Shown: positions 41,727-51,600 of the stretch, one piece after another | Layout of the letters: each line of letters starts with the position of its first letter | Numbering within the stretch: position 1 is the stretch's first letter | IMG/VR virus record: IMGVR_UViG_3300046787_000508 | Location: 1-64,000 of that record | Source: a virus | Direction: 5' to 3' (one strand) | Length of the DNA stretch: 64,000 bases | Notes under the pieces: model-generated | The model's input: only the letters and a program-made list of their open reading frames with translations | Database searches by the model: none | What the model was told of the DNA's origin: nothing | Made by a program: the position numbers and the translations under genes

Positions 41727-42209
41727 TTATATGATTCCACCGTCACAACTAAAATCCTGTGCGGTCACTTGTTCAAGGAATGTGTGAGACGTTTCAGATT
41801 CACCTATTGTTCCCTCAAATACAAAGATGTAATCCACATTTCCACTTCCACTGATTCTGATGAATTCTCCACCTATAGGTGAGAATCCTAATTCGGTACC
41901 TGTAAAGACAACAGCCGCAGGTGCATTTCCAATTGGATGTGCCGTTGCGTTTTGTGAACAATAAGGTATAAATGTGTAAGTTTGATTCGCCGATACTGGT
42001 ACGTTTATGGAATTGATGCACGCACCGTCACTTGTTATGTCAAAACTTGTTACGGTATCGGGAATATTAATGTATTCTTGTCCTGCAGCCAAATCGGCTC
42101 TTGACACATTGGTCGCTACCGAGTATGAACCTGGTTGCCCTACGATGTCAAATGGTCCAACGTTTACTGATGAACCTACTGTTAATGTGAATGTTGCTGA
42201 AAATGACAT
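41727..42209 (-). CDS. Small beta-rich virion protein (160 aa)
   Basis: 160 residues, all-beta: MSFSATFTLTVGSSVNVGPF, INIPDTVTSFDITSDGACIN, then EFIRISGSGNVDYIFVFEG. The N-terminal 25 residues resemble the opening of neighbouring adhesin domains. No catalytic motif. It has its own TATTTATA box 25 nt upstream and a terminator behind it, so it forms a single-gene transcript and may be needed in high copy number, as decoration or minor tail proteins are. Confidence 0.7.
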   Translation of the reverse strand: MSFSATFTLTVGSSVNVGPFDIVGQPGSYSVATNVSRADLAAGQEYINIPDTVTSFDITSDGACINSINVPVSANQTYTFIPYCSQNATAHPIGNAPAAVVFTGTELGFSPIGGEFIRISGSGNVDYIFVFEGTIGESETSHTFLEQVTAQDFSCDGGII

Positions 42210-42234
42210 ATCTTTTTGTTTTAAATTTGTTTAT

Positions 42235-42242
42235 TATAAATA
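42235..42242 (-). promoter_or_regulatory. TATTTATA box, candidate late promoter
   Basis: Perfect coding-strand TATTTATA followed by ATAAACAAATTTAAAACAAA, 25 nt before the ATG of the 160-residue virion protein. The A-rich leader lacks a Shine-Dalgarno sequence. Confidence 0.55.
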
Positions 42243-42274
42243 TCTGTTTATTTTGTTTTATTTGTTTTTTTTAT

Positions 42275-43954
42275 TTACACTTGTTCATCAAATTCATTAC
42301 AAGGAATTTGGAAGTTACTACAAGGTACTACTTGTTCAATACAAGGTGATGACACATTATCTCTACAGAAATAACCTCCACTTGGCGGTACAGGTGTTGG
42401 GGTTGGAGCGATATAAGGGTCGGCACCTCCACACCATTCACTATTATCACATTTTCCATTTGTTACCACATCAAGACCTGCGTCTATAAATCCACTACCA
42501 TTAACACCATATTTAAATGATGGGTATTGTGTTGAACATATGTGTATGATGTAATCATTAATTGGTGAGAAATCAGTGGGGAAACTATAATATGGTTCAG
42601 ATACGTACGTTGTGTCAGTTTTCCTATAAGTGACATATAAACTTTCACCATTATAAGTTAACATGCTCGATGGAATTGTTATCGTGTAACAAGTACCAGT
42701 ACATGAAGTAGTGTCAACCACTCCACTATATGTAACACATCCATTTGCATCTGTCACTTCAACACAGTAACCATATTCATCAATACCTGTTACGGTAACC
42801 GATGGAGAACCTGAAGTTATATTTGTGTAAGTACCAATTAAATCTCCACTTCCACAAGAAACATAAGGTGCCGTTGTGTCGGCATATAGTTTATATGTTT
42901 TAGGGAACACCCCACCTAAAGATGATAATGTAATAACACCATCTGCAGTACCGTTACATGTGGCATATGTGTTTACCACAATACTCGCCGATTGTTCAGA
43001 TGGTTGTGTAAGTGTTACGTTATAAGTAGTAACATAACCATCTGAATCAGTAACATATACATCGTAATTTCCTTGTGTTAAGTTAGAATAAGTCCTACTT
43101 GTTGTTGTTAATTGGTACGTTCCTCCGGCACCTAATTTAACATAATAAGGTGAACCTATTCCACCTGAAATATTTGAAACCACAATGGTTCCATTACTAC
43201 CACCGTAACAATTAACGTTAGTGACATCAACATTTGCAGATACCGGAGGCACTGGTGTAGGTGTTGGGGTCGATGTATTAGTTGGTGTAGGGGTCGGCGT
43301 ATTAGTTGGTGTAGGTGTTGGGGTATTAGTTGGTGTTGGGGTATTAGTTGGCGTATTAGTTGGCGTTGGGGTAGGTGTAGGTGTTGGTGTTGGTACAAAT
43401 GTTGTTAGTACCACATCAAAACTACAGTTCAATGTCGGTGTAGGTGTTGGTGTTGCAGTTGGTGTAGGTGTAGGAGTTGGTGTCACAGTGGTAATATCAA
43501 CATCAAAACTACAATCTAATGTTGGAGTTGGTGTAGGTGTTGCCGTTGGTGTATTAGTTGGAGTTGGGGTTGGTGTAGGGGTAATAATGTTCACATCCAC
43601 GTCAAAACCACAATCTAATGTTGGGGTCGGTGTAGGTGTTGGTGTAGGTGTTGGCACAAACGTTGATAATATCACATCGAAACTACAATCCAAAGTAGGT
43701 GTTGGGGTTGGCGTCGGAGTGGCGGTATTTGTCGGTGTCGGCGTTGGTGTTGGTGTGTTAGTAGGTGTTGGAGTCGGCGTTGGTGGTGGGCAATCGATAA
43801 CTGATAATAATAGTCCGTTTAGTTGTTGTCTATATATGTTATTAAATGAATAATACCCATCTGGTGCCAAAGTTGTACGAGGACTATCAATCCATATTTT
43901 GGTTGCGGTCTCGAATGATGACGTATCGATAAAGTATGTTCCTGTAGTTGCCAT
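42275..43954 (-). CDS. Tail adhesin with LDC-x-FDV/Pro-Thr repeats and SprB-like modules
   Basis: 559 residues. A short N-terminal domain (1-54; [17 protein letters not shown]) leads into a repeat region (about 57-236) of Pro-Thr runs interrupted by four modules with L-D/N-C-x-F-D-V. Two SprB-like repeats follow at about 240-415: [20 protein letters not shown] with [20 protein letters not shown], and [20 protein letters not shown] with [15 protein letters not shown]. These resemble the gliding-adhesin repeats of flavobacteria. [21 protein letters not shown] domain paralogous to those of the 457-residue protein closes it. It is probably a projecting adhesin that mimics or binds the same surface as its host's adhesins. 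Confidence 0.75.
   Translation of the reverse strand: MATTGTYFIDTSSFETATKIWIDSPRTTLAPDGYYSFNNIYRQQLNGLLLSVIDCPPPTPTPTPTNTPTPTPTPTNTATPTPTPTPTLDCSFDVILSTFVPTPTPTPTPTPTLDCGFDVDVNIITPTPTPTPTNTPTATPTPTPTLDCSFDVDITTVTPTPTPTPTATPTPTPTLNCSFDVVLTTFVPTPTPTPTPTPTNTPTNTPTPTNTPTPTPTNTPTPTPTNTSTPTPTPVPPVSANVDVTNVNCYGGSNGTIVVSNISGGIGSPYYVKLGAGGTYQLTTTSRTYSNLTQGNYDVYVTDSDGYVTTYNVTLTQPSEQSASIVVNTYATCNGTADGVITLSSLGGVFPKTYKLYADTTAPYVSCGSGDLIGTYTNITSGSPSVTVTGIDEYGYCVEVTDANGCVTYSGVVDTTSCTGTCYTITIPSSMLTYNGESLYVTYRKTDTTYVSEPYYSFPTDFSPINDYIIHICSTQYPSFKYGVNGSGFIDAGLDVVTNGKCDNSEWCGGADPYIAPTPTPVPPSGGYFCRDNVSSPCIEQVVPCSNFQIPCNEFDEQV
43221..43800 (-). repeat. Coding Pro-Thr / LDC-x-FDV repeat block
   Basis: Tandem CCNAC(N) codons for Pro-Thr read on the minus strand, giving GGTGTAGGTGTTGGGGT-like G-rich sequence on the plus strand, with four interspersed modules of about 15 residues. 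Synonymous variation is high, which limits slippage. Confidence 0.85.
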
Positions 43955-43960
43955 GTATGT

Positions 43961-43968
43961 TATAAATA
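43961..43968 (-). promoter_or_regulatory. TATTTATA box, candidate late promoter
   Basis: Perfect coding-strand TATTTATA (in GTCTATTTATAACATAC), 6 nt before the ATG of the 559-residue adhesin gene. Confidence 0.5.
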
Positions 43969-43986
43969 GACTATTTTTATTTTATT

Positions 43987-44817
43987 TTAAAGAATACAGT
44001 CGCCGCCCAATTCAACTATTTTTCCTGCACTATCTAATCTTATTGAATTATAAATTCCAATGAATGACGCACTTATTGAATACCATCCAGGGGCACCAGT
44101 TACAGCAGATGTTTCACCCAATATTGGGTTCGAATATACAATAGAATTGACTTCGATAGTACCATTTGTTACCGTATATGTTCCCATAACGGCACCTGTT
44201 TGGTTACCTGCAACACACGCATCATATGATGTACTATATGGTCCAACTAAGACATAATATTGTGTCGGAGTTGACGTTGGGGTAGGTGTAGGTGTAGGTA
44301 CGATTTCACATTCGCAAGCTAATGATGGTAAATTCTCGTCATAACACAATTCAAGAGTTGTTGATTGACAACCTGATATCGATGTTACCTCAAGTTCACC
44401 CGCATTAACGGTATTGTATAATGCACAAAAAGTATGTTCCACTTGACCGTTAGTACCGTCAATAGTTCTCGTTATTTCATTACATTCACAGTCAGTATAG
44501 TAATAATTGAATATTCCAATATTTGAAGTTACGGTATAAGTGTAACAACCAATCGGTATTGTGTAACTATCGTTATTAACATTACTATCAATAGAACAGA
44601 AAGAATCGGGGTCACTCGATACAACGATACTTGTTGATTCGTCTGGAACCGAAACAATTACCCCATCAGTTGTAGATAATTCACTGAAGGTTAACCCTGT
44701 TGCCGGTAGTCCATTTGAATGTAACGTTGCTCTTTTATTTGAGTCAATGTTGTCATAGTATATATCAAATACACCATTTGATGACCCGATGACTATTCTA
44801 ACTTTTATGTATTTCAT
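43987..44817 (-). CDS. Virion adhesin-like protein with short Pro-Thr hinge (276 aa)
   Basis: 276 residues: an N-terminal beta domain (MKYIKVRIVIGSSNGVFDIY; VPDESTSIVVSSDPDSFCS), a second cysteine-containing domain (GCYTYTVTSNIGIFNYYYTD), a short Pro-Thr hinge at about 175-184, and a C-terminal domain with SYDACVAGNQTGAVMGTY and APGWYSISASFIGIYNSIR. The last type of domain recurs in Bacteroidota secreted proteins and their phages as far as I recall, with unknown ligand. It precedes the 559-residue adhesin and probably belongs to the same appendage. Confidence 0.7.
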   Translation of the reverse strand: MKYIKVRIVIGSSNGVFDIYYDNIDSNKRATLHSNGLPATGLTFSELSTTDGVIVSVPDESTSIVVSSDPDSFCSIDSNVNNDSYTIPIGCYTYTVTSNIGIFNYYYTDCECNEITRTIDGTNGQVEHTFCALYNTVNAGELEVTSISGCQSTTLELCYDENLPSLACECEIVPTPTPTPTSTPTQYYVLVGPYSTSYDACVAGNQTGAVMGTYTVTNGTIEVNSIVYSNPILGETSAVTGAPGWYSISASFIGIYNSIRLDSAGKIVELGGDCIL

Positions 44818-44829
44818 TTTATGTTATTA

Positions 44830-45045
44830 TTAATTTACATTAATCCAATCGTAACAATCAGTTATTGTCGTTAAAACATCACTATGTGAATTATTTAACT
44901 CTTGACCTAATTTACAAACCATATACTCTTCAGTATTTGCATTTTTAAAAATACAATAATTAACATCGTTAATTATTTTCGTCTCAATACGTCCGGCACT
45001 TTCTAATGTTTGGTATAAAATTGCCGTTACTTCTTTTTCTTTCAT
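44830..45045 (-). CDS. Small hypothetical protein (71 aa)
   Basis: 71 residues: KEKEVTAILYQTLESAGRIE, then a strand VNYCIFKNANTEEYMVCKLG and an acidic end. It lies between two virion genes with 11-12-base gaps, so it is in the same transcript. Size and place would fit an assembly chaperone for the adjoining adhesins. Not recognised. Confidence 0.6.
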   Translation of the reverse strand: MKEKEVTAILYQTLESAGRIETKIINDVNYCIFKNANTEEYMVCKLGQELNNSHSDVLTTITDCYDWINVN

Positions 45046-45056
45046 TTTATATTATT

Positions 45057-48000
45057 TTATACTGTTGGTGTTGTTGTGTCATTATTATTAAGTAATCCCG
45101 AACCTGTTGTTAAATTATAGGTTAACGTGGCAATTCTTTGTCCCGATGTTGACGATTGACTTGTGATTTTTTTACCTACAGAATCTATATTATAAGTGCC
45201 TGTTGCTGTTGAATTAACCCACACGAATCCACTTTTTGTTGGTGTACCGCCTTTCCATAAAGTAGCTGCCACATTAACATTGTTATTACCAACTGTACCG
45301 AACCAAAACCCTCTTAAATCCATTACTAACTCCGTTGACGATGGATATGCGGTTTTAAATACATTTAAATTAACCAATACCGATTCAAATCCAGTACCGG
45401 TATTATCACCACCCCACGTTAAATATGGGGTACCACTCATTGGCCATTGTGATTTATAAGACCAACCAATATATTCAATTGGTGTGTCTTGACCCACAAA
45501 TGGTGTGACTATTCTTGTTCTTGTATCTAAATCATCTCCATCGGTAAATTCATAAGTTAACATCATATAATCAGCGTCAAATGTAAAGATTGACGTACCT
45601 AAAGTAAATGTAACATCGTCGGTACATTCTGAAGAATCACTTATAATTACGGTGTATTCTGTATTTGCACTTAAACCCGTTATAACAAACGGTGAAGAAC
45701 ACGAACCTTTGGAAACGCCGTTTAATGAATATGATGTTTGTCCATTTGAACCTGCGAATGTAATAGTTGCACTACCTAAAGTACCGCCCGAAACATCAAC
45801 CGTTTCCGTGGAAACTATGGTTAAATAACATGATGATGGTGGTGGTGTGTAACAAGTGGTTGATGTCCCAATTGCATATGTGGTTTTATTAAATGGATTC
45901 GGTGTTGTTATACTATTAATTGTTATACCTGTAACAACTTCACCACCACTTATTTGATTACCATATTGGACAAACGTTGATGGGGAATTGTTTGACGTTT
46001 TTACATTATATGTTCCACTAAGTCCCACGTTTTCTGTGTATACCTTAACAACCATACTAATCGGATTTGTAGTTGTTGTTGGGACGCCATCTAATACACT
46101 ATTAATGTAAAACCCACGATTAAATAACGAACCACAACGTTCTTCAACGTTCAATGTTATAGTTTGTTCTTTATAGTAATAGAAAGGTTTATTACCTATC
46201 CAATCAATTAAAGGTCGATACCAACCGGTATTTGCTTGTGAATGTGACGTGGTGTTAAAATTATTATAAACTTGGAAATCGTCCAAAGTTTCTAAATTAT
46301 TTATGAATCCCTTTTTTAAATTACCATCAGTGTATAAACTATTCGGGTCAAAACTCATGTCATTATCATACCCATTTGTTAGATATGTTAAGGTCATGGC
46401 ATTTGCGTTTGTTAAAAACCAGTTACTTGAATAATCTAAGTTCGTAGTTACTATCTGTTCTCCCGTAGTTGTTGTTGTACTATTAGATGATGACATATAA
46501 TATATTCCATCAATTACACCATTTGTTGTATGATAAAATGTACAGTATGTAGTGGTTCCCGTTACACCGTAGTATCCGTTCAAAACTTTTTGACAACCTG
46601 ATGCGTCAAAATATAGACTCTTACCGATAGTTGCGCCACCATTGTCTCTATCATCATAAAATAACGTTGCTCGGGTTGGTGTATTTTCTACTTTTAATTC
46701 ATGTGTGAAATTTACGTCCAACTCACCTATCTCCTCGTCAGCTATAACTTGACAATAATTTGCATAATTTTCAGCGTAGTCAACAGCGGCGTTAAACACG
46801 GCCAAAGCTTTATTATTAGCGTCTTGTTGACTCACACAACTAAATTCGCTTCCGTTTTCAACTGTAATAGTAGTTGAAGTTGCGGTTTCTAAATCACAAC
46901 AATTTGGAGTTACATTATGTGTTAAATTGTTATTATTATAATAAACAATTCCCGTCCCACAATAAGGTAATGGTTTTCCTGATGTGTATGATAAAACAAT
47001 CAATGAATTGTAATCAGTTACAGTTGTTGGTTCATCAGCTTTAATTGAATATTGAAATTGGAATTTAAGTGGGTCTTCATTAATCATTGCATTGGTGAAT
47101 GATAATTCTTTTGACACAATTTTATTTCCTGTTTGTGTGTAATAATAAACACCGTCACAATAATAACCATTGTTTATTGTTGTAAGTGTGGGATTTCTAT
47201 AAAGAACGGTATCGTGAGATTCGTTACTAACTTCAATATATGGACCATCTGTAAAGTGGTGTAAAAATTGTCTACAATCCTCTCTATATCTTTTTGTTTT
47301 TTTACCGAAAATAATTACTAAAAGAGCAATTAAAACTATAGCACCTAACACCCATGGATTTACTAACGCCGCACTAATCCACTGTCCAACATTTGAAAAT
47401 AAAGTTATACCCCATGGTGAAAATGGTCCAATACCACCGGCAAACCATGCTGATATGGTTGTTCCAATGGCACTTGTAGATATTGCCGAACCAATTGGAC
47501 CAATTAGAGCTAACCCTAATATAGTAGCACCTTGTGCCCAATCATTTGCGTCCCAACTTCTATCATAACCTTTTGCCACACCTAACAATAATTTACTCAA
47601 TGCATGTGTTGAACCGACAACAGGATTATGTTGACCGTTTGACATGGTATATTTAGTAAAGACACTATCATTCGATGTTTTAATGTCAGTAGAATGGTAC
47701 CCCATGTAATATCTATATTGTTCTGGTTTAGATAATGAGGATACACTTGTTATACTTCTTAGTCTCCCAACACCCTCAATAAATGGCATTGTACATGCAT
47801 CTGAAGTTTGTGCACCTGAATCGAACCACATCCTTGGTCCGAAAGTTTCGTATGTTGTTTTTGGACTTCTAAATAATTTTTTAGTAACAGTCACTTCCGT
47901 TTGTGTACCATAAGACCTATCAAAAATACCACCAACTTTATAAACGTTACTACCATAACCATAATAATAAGGTAGTGCCGGATTATTAAATCCTTTAGCG

Positions 48001-48599
48001 GCATATATCGGTGTATTATCAGTCCAAGATTCGATAGGAACTTTAGAATATAATTTAGTTCTTAACTTGGCTGTACTATCTATTGCGTCATATGGAGAAT
48101 ATACGTGTAAACCTGTACTATATTCATATAATGGTGTTGGACAATTGTACGAAATGGTGGCACTTGATGTTGTCGGAGGAGTACCTCTTTTACCCATTGA
48201 CACACACACATTTAAAATGTTACTTTTTACAGTGTCCTCAACATTAACAATTACATAAAAAACATTACTTGTATTTACAAAATCGTCATTTTTTAATTTA
48301 TATTCATCAAGGATTAACGATGTTTTTACTGGTCTATATAATCCATCTTCAGTTTGTGATATTGAAACGAAACCTCCGTTTGGGTCAAAGAAACCTACTG
48401 AAACGTAATCTAACGTACCGGTATATGTAACTTGAAAAACAGTAATACCGTAATCGGTACTTCCCAAATCTAAAGTCACAGTTTTATTTGCGAACCTCAT
48501 CGATTTGTCATATGCGTCATTGGTACCTATTGATGGTCTCGCTGACGTATAATCACTTTGTGTAAAATTTATTGTTGATGAATTATTAAATGTTGGCAT
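45057..48599 (-). CDS. Giant virion protein with internal membrane segment and SprB-like domain
   Basis: 1180 residues. Residues 1-340 are beta-rich tail-type domains. A hydrophobic stretch at about 360-435 contains ATILGLALIGPIGSAISTSA and a strong membrane helix, VLGAIVLIALLVIIFGKKTK, followed by positive charges. Near 600 SCVSQQDANNKALAVFNAA with a following YAENYAN resembles the DUF5977 motif of Bacteroidota surface proteins. About 935-1010 is SprB-like (CYLTIVSTETVDVSGGTLGS, then YTVIISDSSECTDDVTF). A membrane helix inside a tail protein suggests membrane insertion during DNA entry, or a tape-measure-like segment. The function is inferred. Confidence 0.7.
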   Translation of the reverse strand: MPTFNNSSTINFTQSDYTSARPSIGTNDAYDKSMRFANKTVTLDLGSTDYGITVFQVTYTGTLDYVSVGFFDPNGGFVSISQTEDGLYRPVKTSLILDEYKLKNDDFVNTSNVFYVIVNVEDTVKSNILNVCVSMGKRGTPPTTSSATISYNCPTPLYEYSTGLHVYSPYDAIDSTAKLRTKLYSKVPIESWTDNTPIYAAKGFNNPALPYYYGYGSNVYKVGGIFDRSYGTQTEVTVTKKLFRSPKTTYETFGPRMWFDSGAQTSDACTMPFIEGVGRLRSITSVSSLSKPEQYRYYMGYHSTDIKTSNDSVFTKYTMSNGQHNPVVGSTHALSKLLLGVAKGYDRSWDANDWAQGATILGLALIGPIGSAISTSAIGTTISAWFAGGIGPFSPWGITLFSNVGQWISAALVNPWVLGAIVLIALLVIIFGKKTKRYREDCRQFLHHFTDGPYIEVSNESHDTVLYRNPTLTTINNGYYCDGVYYYTQTGNKIVSKELSFTNAMINEDPLKFQFQYSIKADEPTTVTDYNSLIVLSYTSGKPLPYCGTGIVYYNNNNLTHNVTPNCCDLETATSTTITVENGSEFSCVSQQDANNKALAVFNAAVDYAENYANYCQVIADEEIGELDVNFTHELKVENTPTRATLFYDDRDNGGATIGKSLYFDASGCQKVLNGYYGVTGTTTYCTFYHTTNGVIDGIYYMSSSNSTTTTTGEQIVTTNLDYSSNWFLTNANAMTLTYLTNGYDNDMSFDPNSLYTDGNLKKGFINNLETLDDFQVYNNFNTTSHSQANTGWYRPLIDWIGNKPFYYYKEQTITLNVEERCGSLFNRGFYINSVLDGVPTTTTNPISMVVKVYTENVGLSGTYNVKTSNNSPSTFVQYGNQISGGEVVTGITINSITTPNPFNKTTYAIGTSTTCYTPPPSSCYLTIVSTETVDVSGGTLGSATITFAGSNGQTSYSLNGVSKGSCSSPFVITGLSANTEYTVIISDSSECTDDVTFTLGTSIFTFDADYMMLTYEFTDGDDLDTRTRIVTPFVGQDTPIEYIGWSYKSQWPMSGTPYLTWGGDNTGTGFESVLVNLNVFKTAYPSSTELVMDLRGFWFGTVGNNNVNVAATLWKGGTPTKSGFVWVNSTATGTYNIDSVGKKITSQSSTSGQRIATLTYNLTTGSGLLNNNDTTTPTV

Positions 48600-48614
48600 C
48601 TTTTATATCTTAAT

Positions 48615-51600
48615 TTATACTTGACAAGTTATTGGTTCCGAACCACAAACACCCAAAGATGTTGCGATACCATTAGTTAATGAGTAAATTACTGGTTCGT
48701 TAATCCACGATTGATTTAATTTATATAAACCATCCGCAGTTGGTGTGGTTAAACCTTCGTCAAAATACCATGTTGTATTTTCCAACCCATTATTATTTAA
48801 ATCATTTTCATTAAAGAATACGTTTATTGTGTTTTCACATCCAATACAAGCATCTTCTTTAGTTGCACCATCTTGGTAATAACAGAATTGTTTAGATGTA
48901 ACACCTTGTTTATCAACAATAGCGTAATATGTAATATCATAGTTAGCGGTATGTGTTAATGTACCATTATTTGTTATGATGTTATTAATTCCAGGTGCCA
49001 TACCCCATCCAATAAAGTTAGAACTATTAGTTGCCGTTGCAGTTGCTGTTAAACTAGTTCCAATCGCAACTGTTTTTGTTTTTGTATTAAAGTTAACACC
49101 ACTACCATCATCAATATGTCCACTTGCTAATGGATTTATTGGTGATAATATGTATGTAACGTTAACATTATCAGGGTCACATATTTGAACCGCCTCAACT
49201 AAGCTAACACATTCTATTGGTGTACCAGTAGGTGTGGGTGTTGGAGTAGGTGTCGGCGTGTCCGTAGGTGTTGGAGTCGGCTCCGAAGTTGGGGTCGGTG
49301 TAGGGGTTGGGTTAACTATCTCAACTATTACATCAAAACCACAATCTAACGTCGCGGTAGGTGTAGGAGTTGGTGTAGGTTCACCTGTCGGTGTAGGAGT
49401 TGGCGTCGGAGTAATAATATTTACATCGACATCGAAACTACAGTCTAACGTTGCCGTTGGTGTCGGTGTAGGTGTAGGTGTTGGTTCCGAAGTTGGAGTT
49501 GGTGTCGGAGTGTTTGTTGGACCCGCAGTCGGTGTTGGTGTAGGAGTTGGTGTTACCACATCAACTATTACATCAAAATTACAATCTAATGTTGGTTCCG
49601 GCGTTGGAGTATTTGTTGGCGTAGGTGTTGGAGTGGGTGTTACTACATTTATATCCACGTCAAAATTACAATCCAATGTTGGAGTAGGTGTTGGCGTAGG
49701 TGTAGGTTCACCTGTCGGTGTTGGGGTTGGTGTAGGTGTGATAATATTCACGTCAACATCGAAACTACAATCTAATGTAGGTGTCGGTGTTGGGGTCGGC
49801 TCCTGTGTAGGAGTCGGTGTTGGTGTAACAATATTTACATCAACATCAAAACTACAATCTAATGTTGGTTCTGGTGTAGGTGTAGGGGTTGGTGTGGGTA
49901 CAAATGTCGATAATACCACATCGAAACCACAGTCTAAAGTTGCGGTCGGTGTGGGAGTTGGTGTAGGTTCACCTGTCGGTGTTGGAGTTGGTGTCGGTCC
50001 TTCAGTTGGTGTTGGTGTAGGTGTTGGTCCCTCAGTCGGAGTATTAGTCGGCGTAGGGGTCGGCTCCGAAGTTGGTGTTGGGGTCGGAGTTGGTTCAACG
50101 GTTGGTGTTGGCGTTGGTGTAGGTTCAACGGTAGGTGTTGGCGTGTTTGTTGGAGTCGGAGTATTAGTCGGCGTAGGTGTTGGAGTACCCGTAGGTGTTG
50201 GGGTATTAGTCGGAGTTGGTGTATTTGTAGGTGTAGGTGTTGGTGTCGGAGTTGGTGGGATACATTCAGGATAATAAATTGGTCCACATGTCTCACCAAC
50301 TTGGTCATTAGTACAAACAGGTAATCCTGTTGCATCTCTAACCATATCATTAACGTCAGAATTACTACTACAATCAAATCCAATGAATTGTTGTGATAGA
50401 TATTCGTCCATAAATTTGAACTTCTCTTCTTTATAAGAAACAACGATAGTATTAACATCAGTTGATTGACCATTTAATAATACTATGTTTTGTGTGTTTC
50501 CCGTTACATTAAAATGATAAAATATTTTTTTGTGATTAAATGTATTACAGTCAATTAACTCAACACTTGTAACTTCAATTAATTCACCATTTTCACTAAC
50601 CAATAAATCACCTTTTTGATAGTAATCTTCATTAACATCACAACAAGGTATTTCTGTAATTTCAGGTTTAATGAATAAATCTTCAGGATATTTGTATATA
50701 AATTGATATGGTATACTTTCTAAATTGATACCAATGTTAGTATACACCAAAACTTTACTTGTTGGTAATATCTCGTAAGTGTCATTGATTAAACTTGTTT
50801 TAACCGTAGAAAGACATTCCTTATTTTCAACTGTTACACCTGTGTATTCATATGCGAAACTATAATCATTGTTAATTTCCGCGTCTCTAAATTCTTGTGA
50901 GGTTAGGAAGTTACAATTTTTTAAATCAATTGAAATAAGAACATCACCTATTGATACGTTTTGAGTTGTTACACCACTAATTGAATTATCGTTTAATTTA
51001 CTAATAAATTCATCTTTTGATGTTGGTACATTACCACTAATTAATTTGTAAACAATACTACCTTTTTTTACACCGTAATCAAACGATGGTCTATATTGTA
51101 CTCTTGGGTTGATTGTGTATCCAGTAACGTCGTCAGCAATTTTAACAATTTTTTGTTGTAGTCCCTCAATTTTTACTCTTTGTTCACAGTTCGCAGCGTC
51201 TGAAAATATTAAATCTATAGTATCACTCTCCAAGAAGCTTGGGATAATGTACTTACATCTAACTATATTGTCATCAATAACACTAACCGCCTCACATATT
51301 GGTGAAGCATTAACATCATCGTCACATTCTTGATGAACGTAAATTGGCCATCTATAAGGGTCTCCACTTTCGTCACCCACAGCACCACTAACAGTAAAGT
51401 ATATGTCACTCTGTAATTGACAATTAGTAGTGTCACCAGTAAAAACTCTACATGGAGTACTAACGTCAACTCTTAAACTACATTCTTGTTTTGCAATACT
51501 ATAGTTAGGTGTAAAGTAAAAATCAACTAACTCATCAACTCTACATTCATTGTAGTCACTTGAGTGTGAAATAAATCTAACTTTTTCAATCCCATCAATA

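Noticed and set aside
43221-43853. Plus-strand open frame of 210 codons of Gly-Val repeats
   Set aside because: Antisense of the Pro-Thr block of the 559-residue adhesin; no independent signal or promoter.
49234-50274. Plus-strand open frame of 346 codons made of Gly-Val repeats
   Set aside because: It is the exact antisense of the Pro-Thr block. Its composition (GVGVGV) follows from the GT-rich template, and the minus-strand frame continues a much longer protein on both sides.
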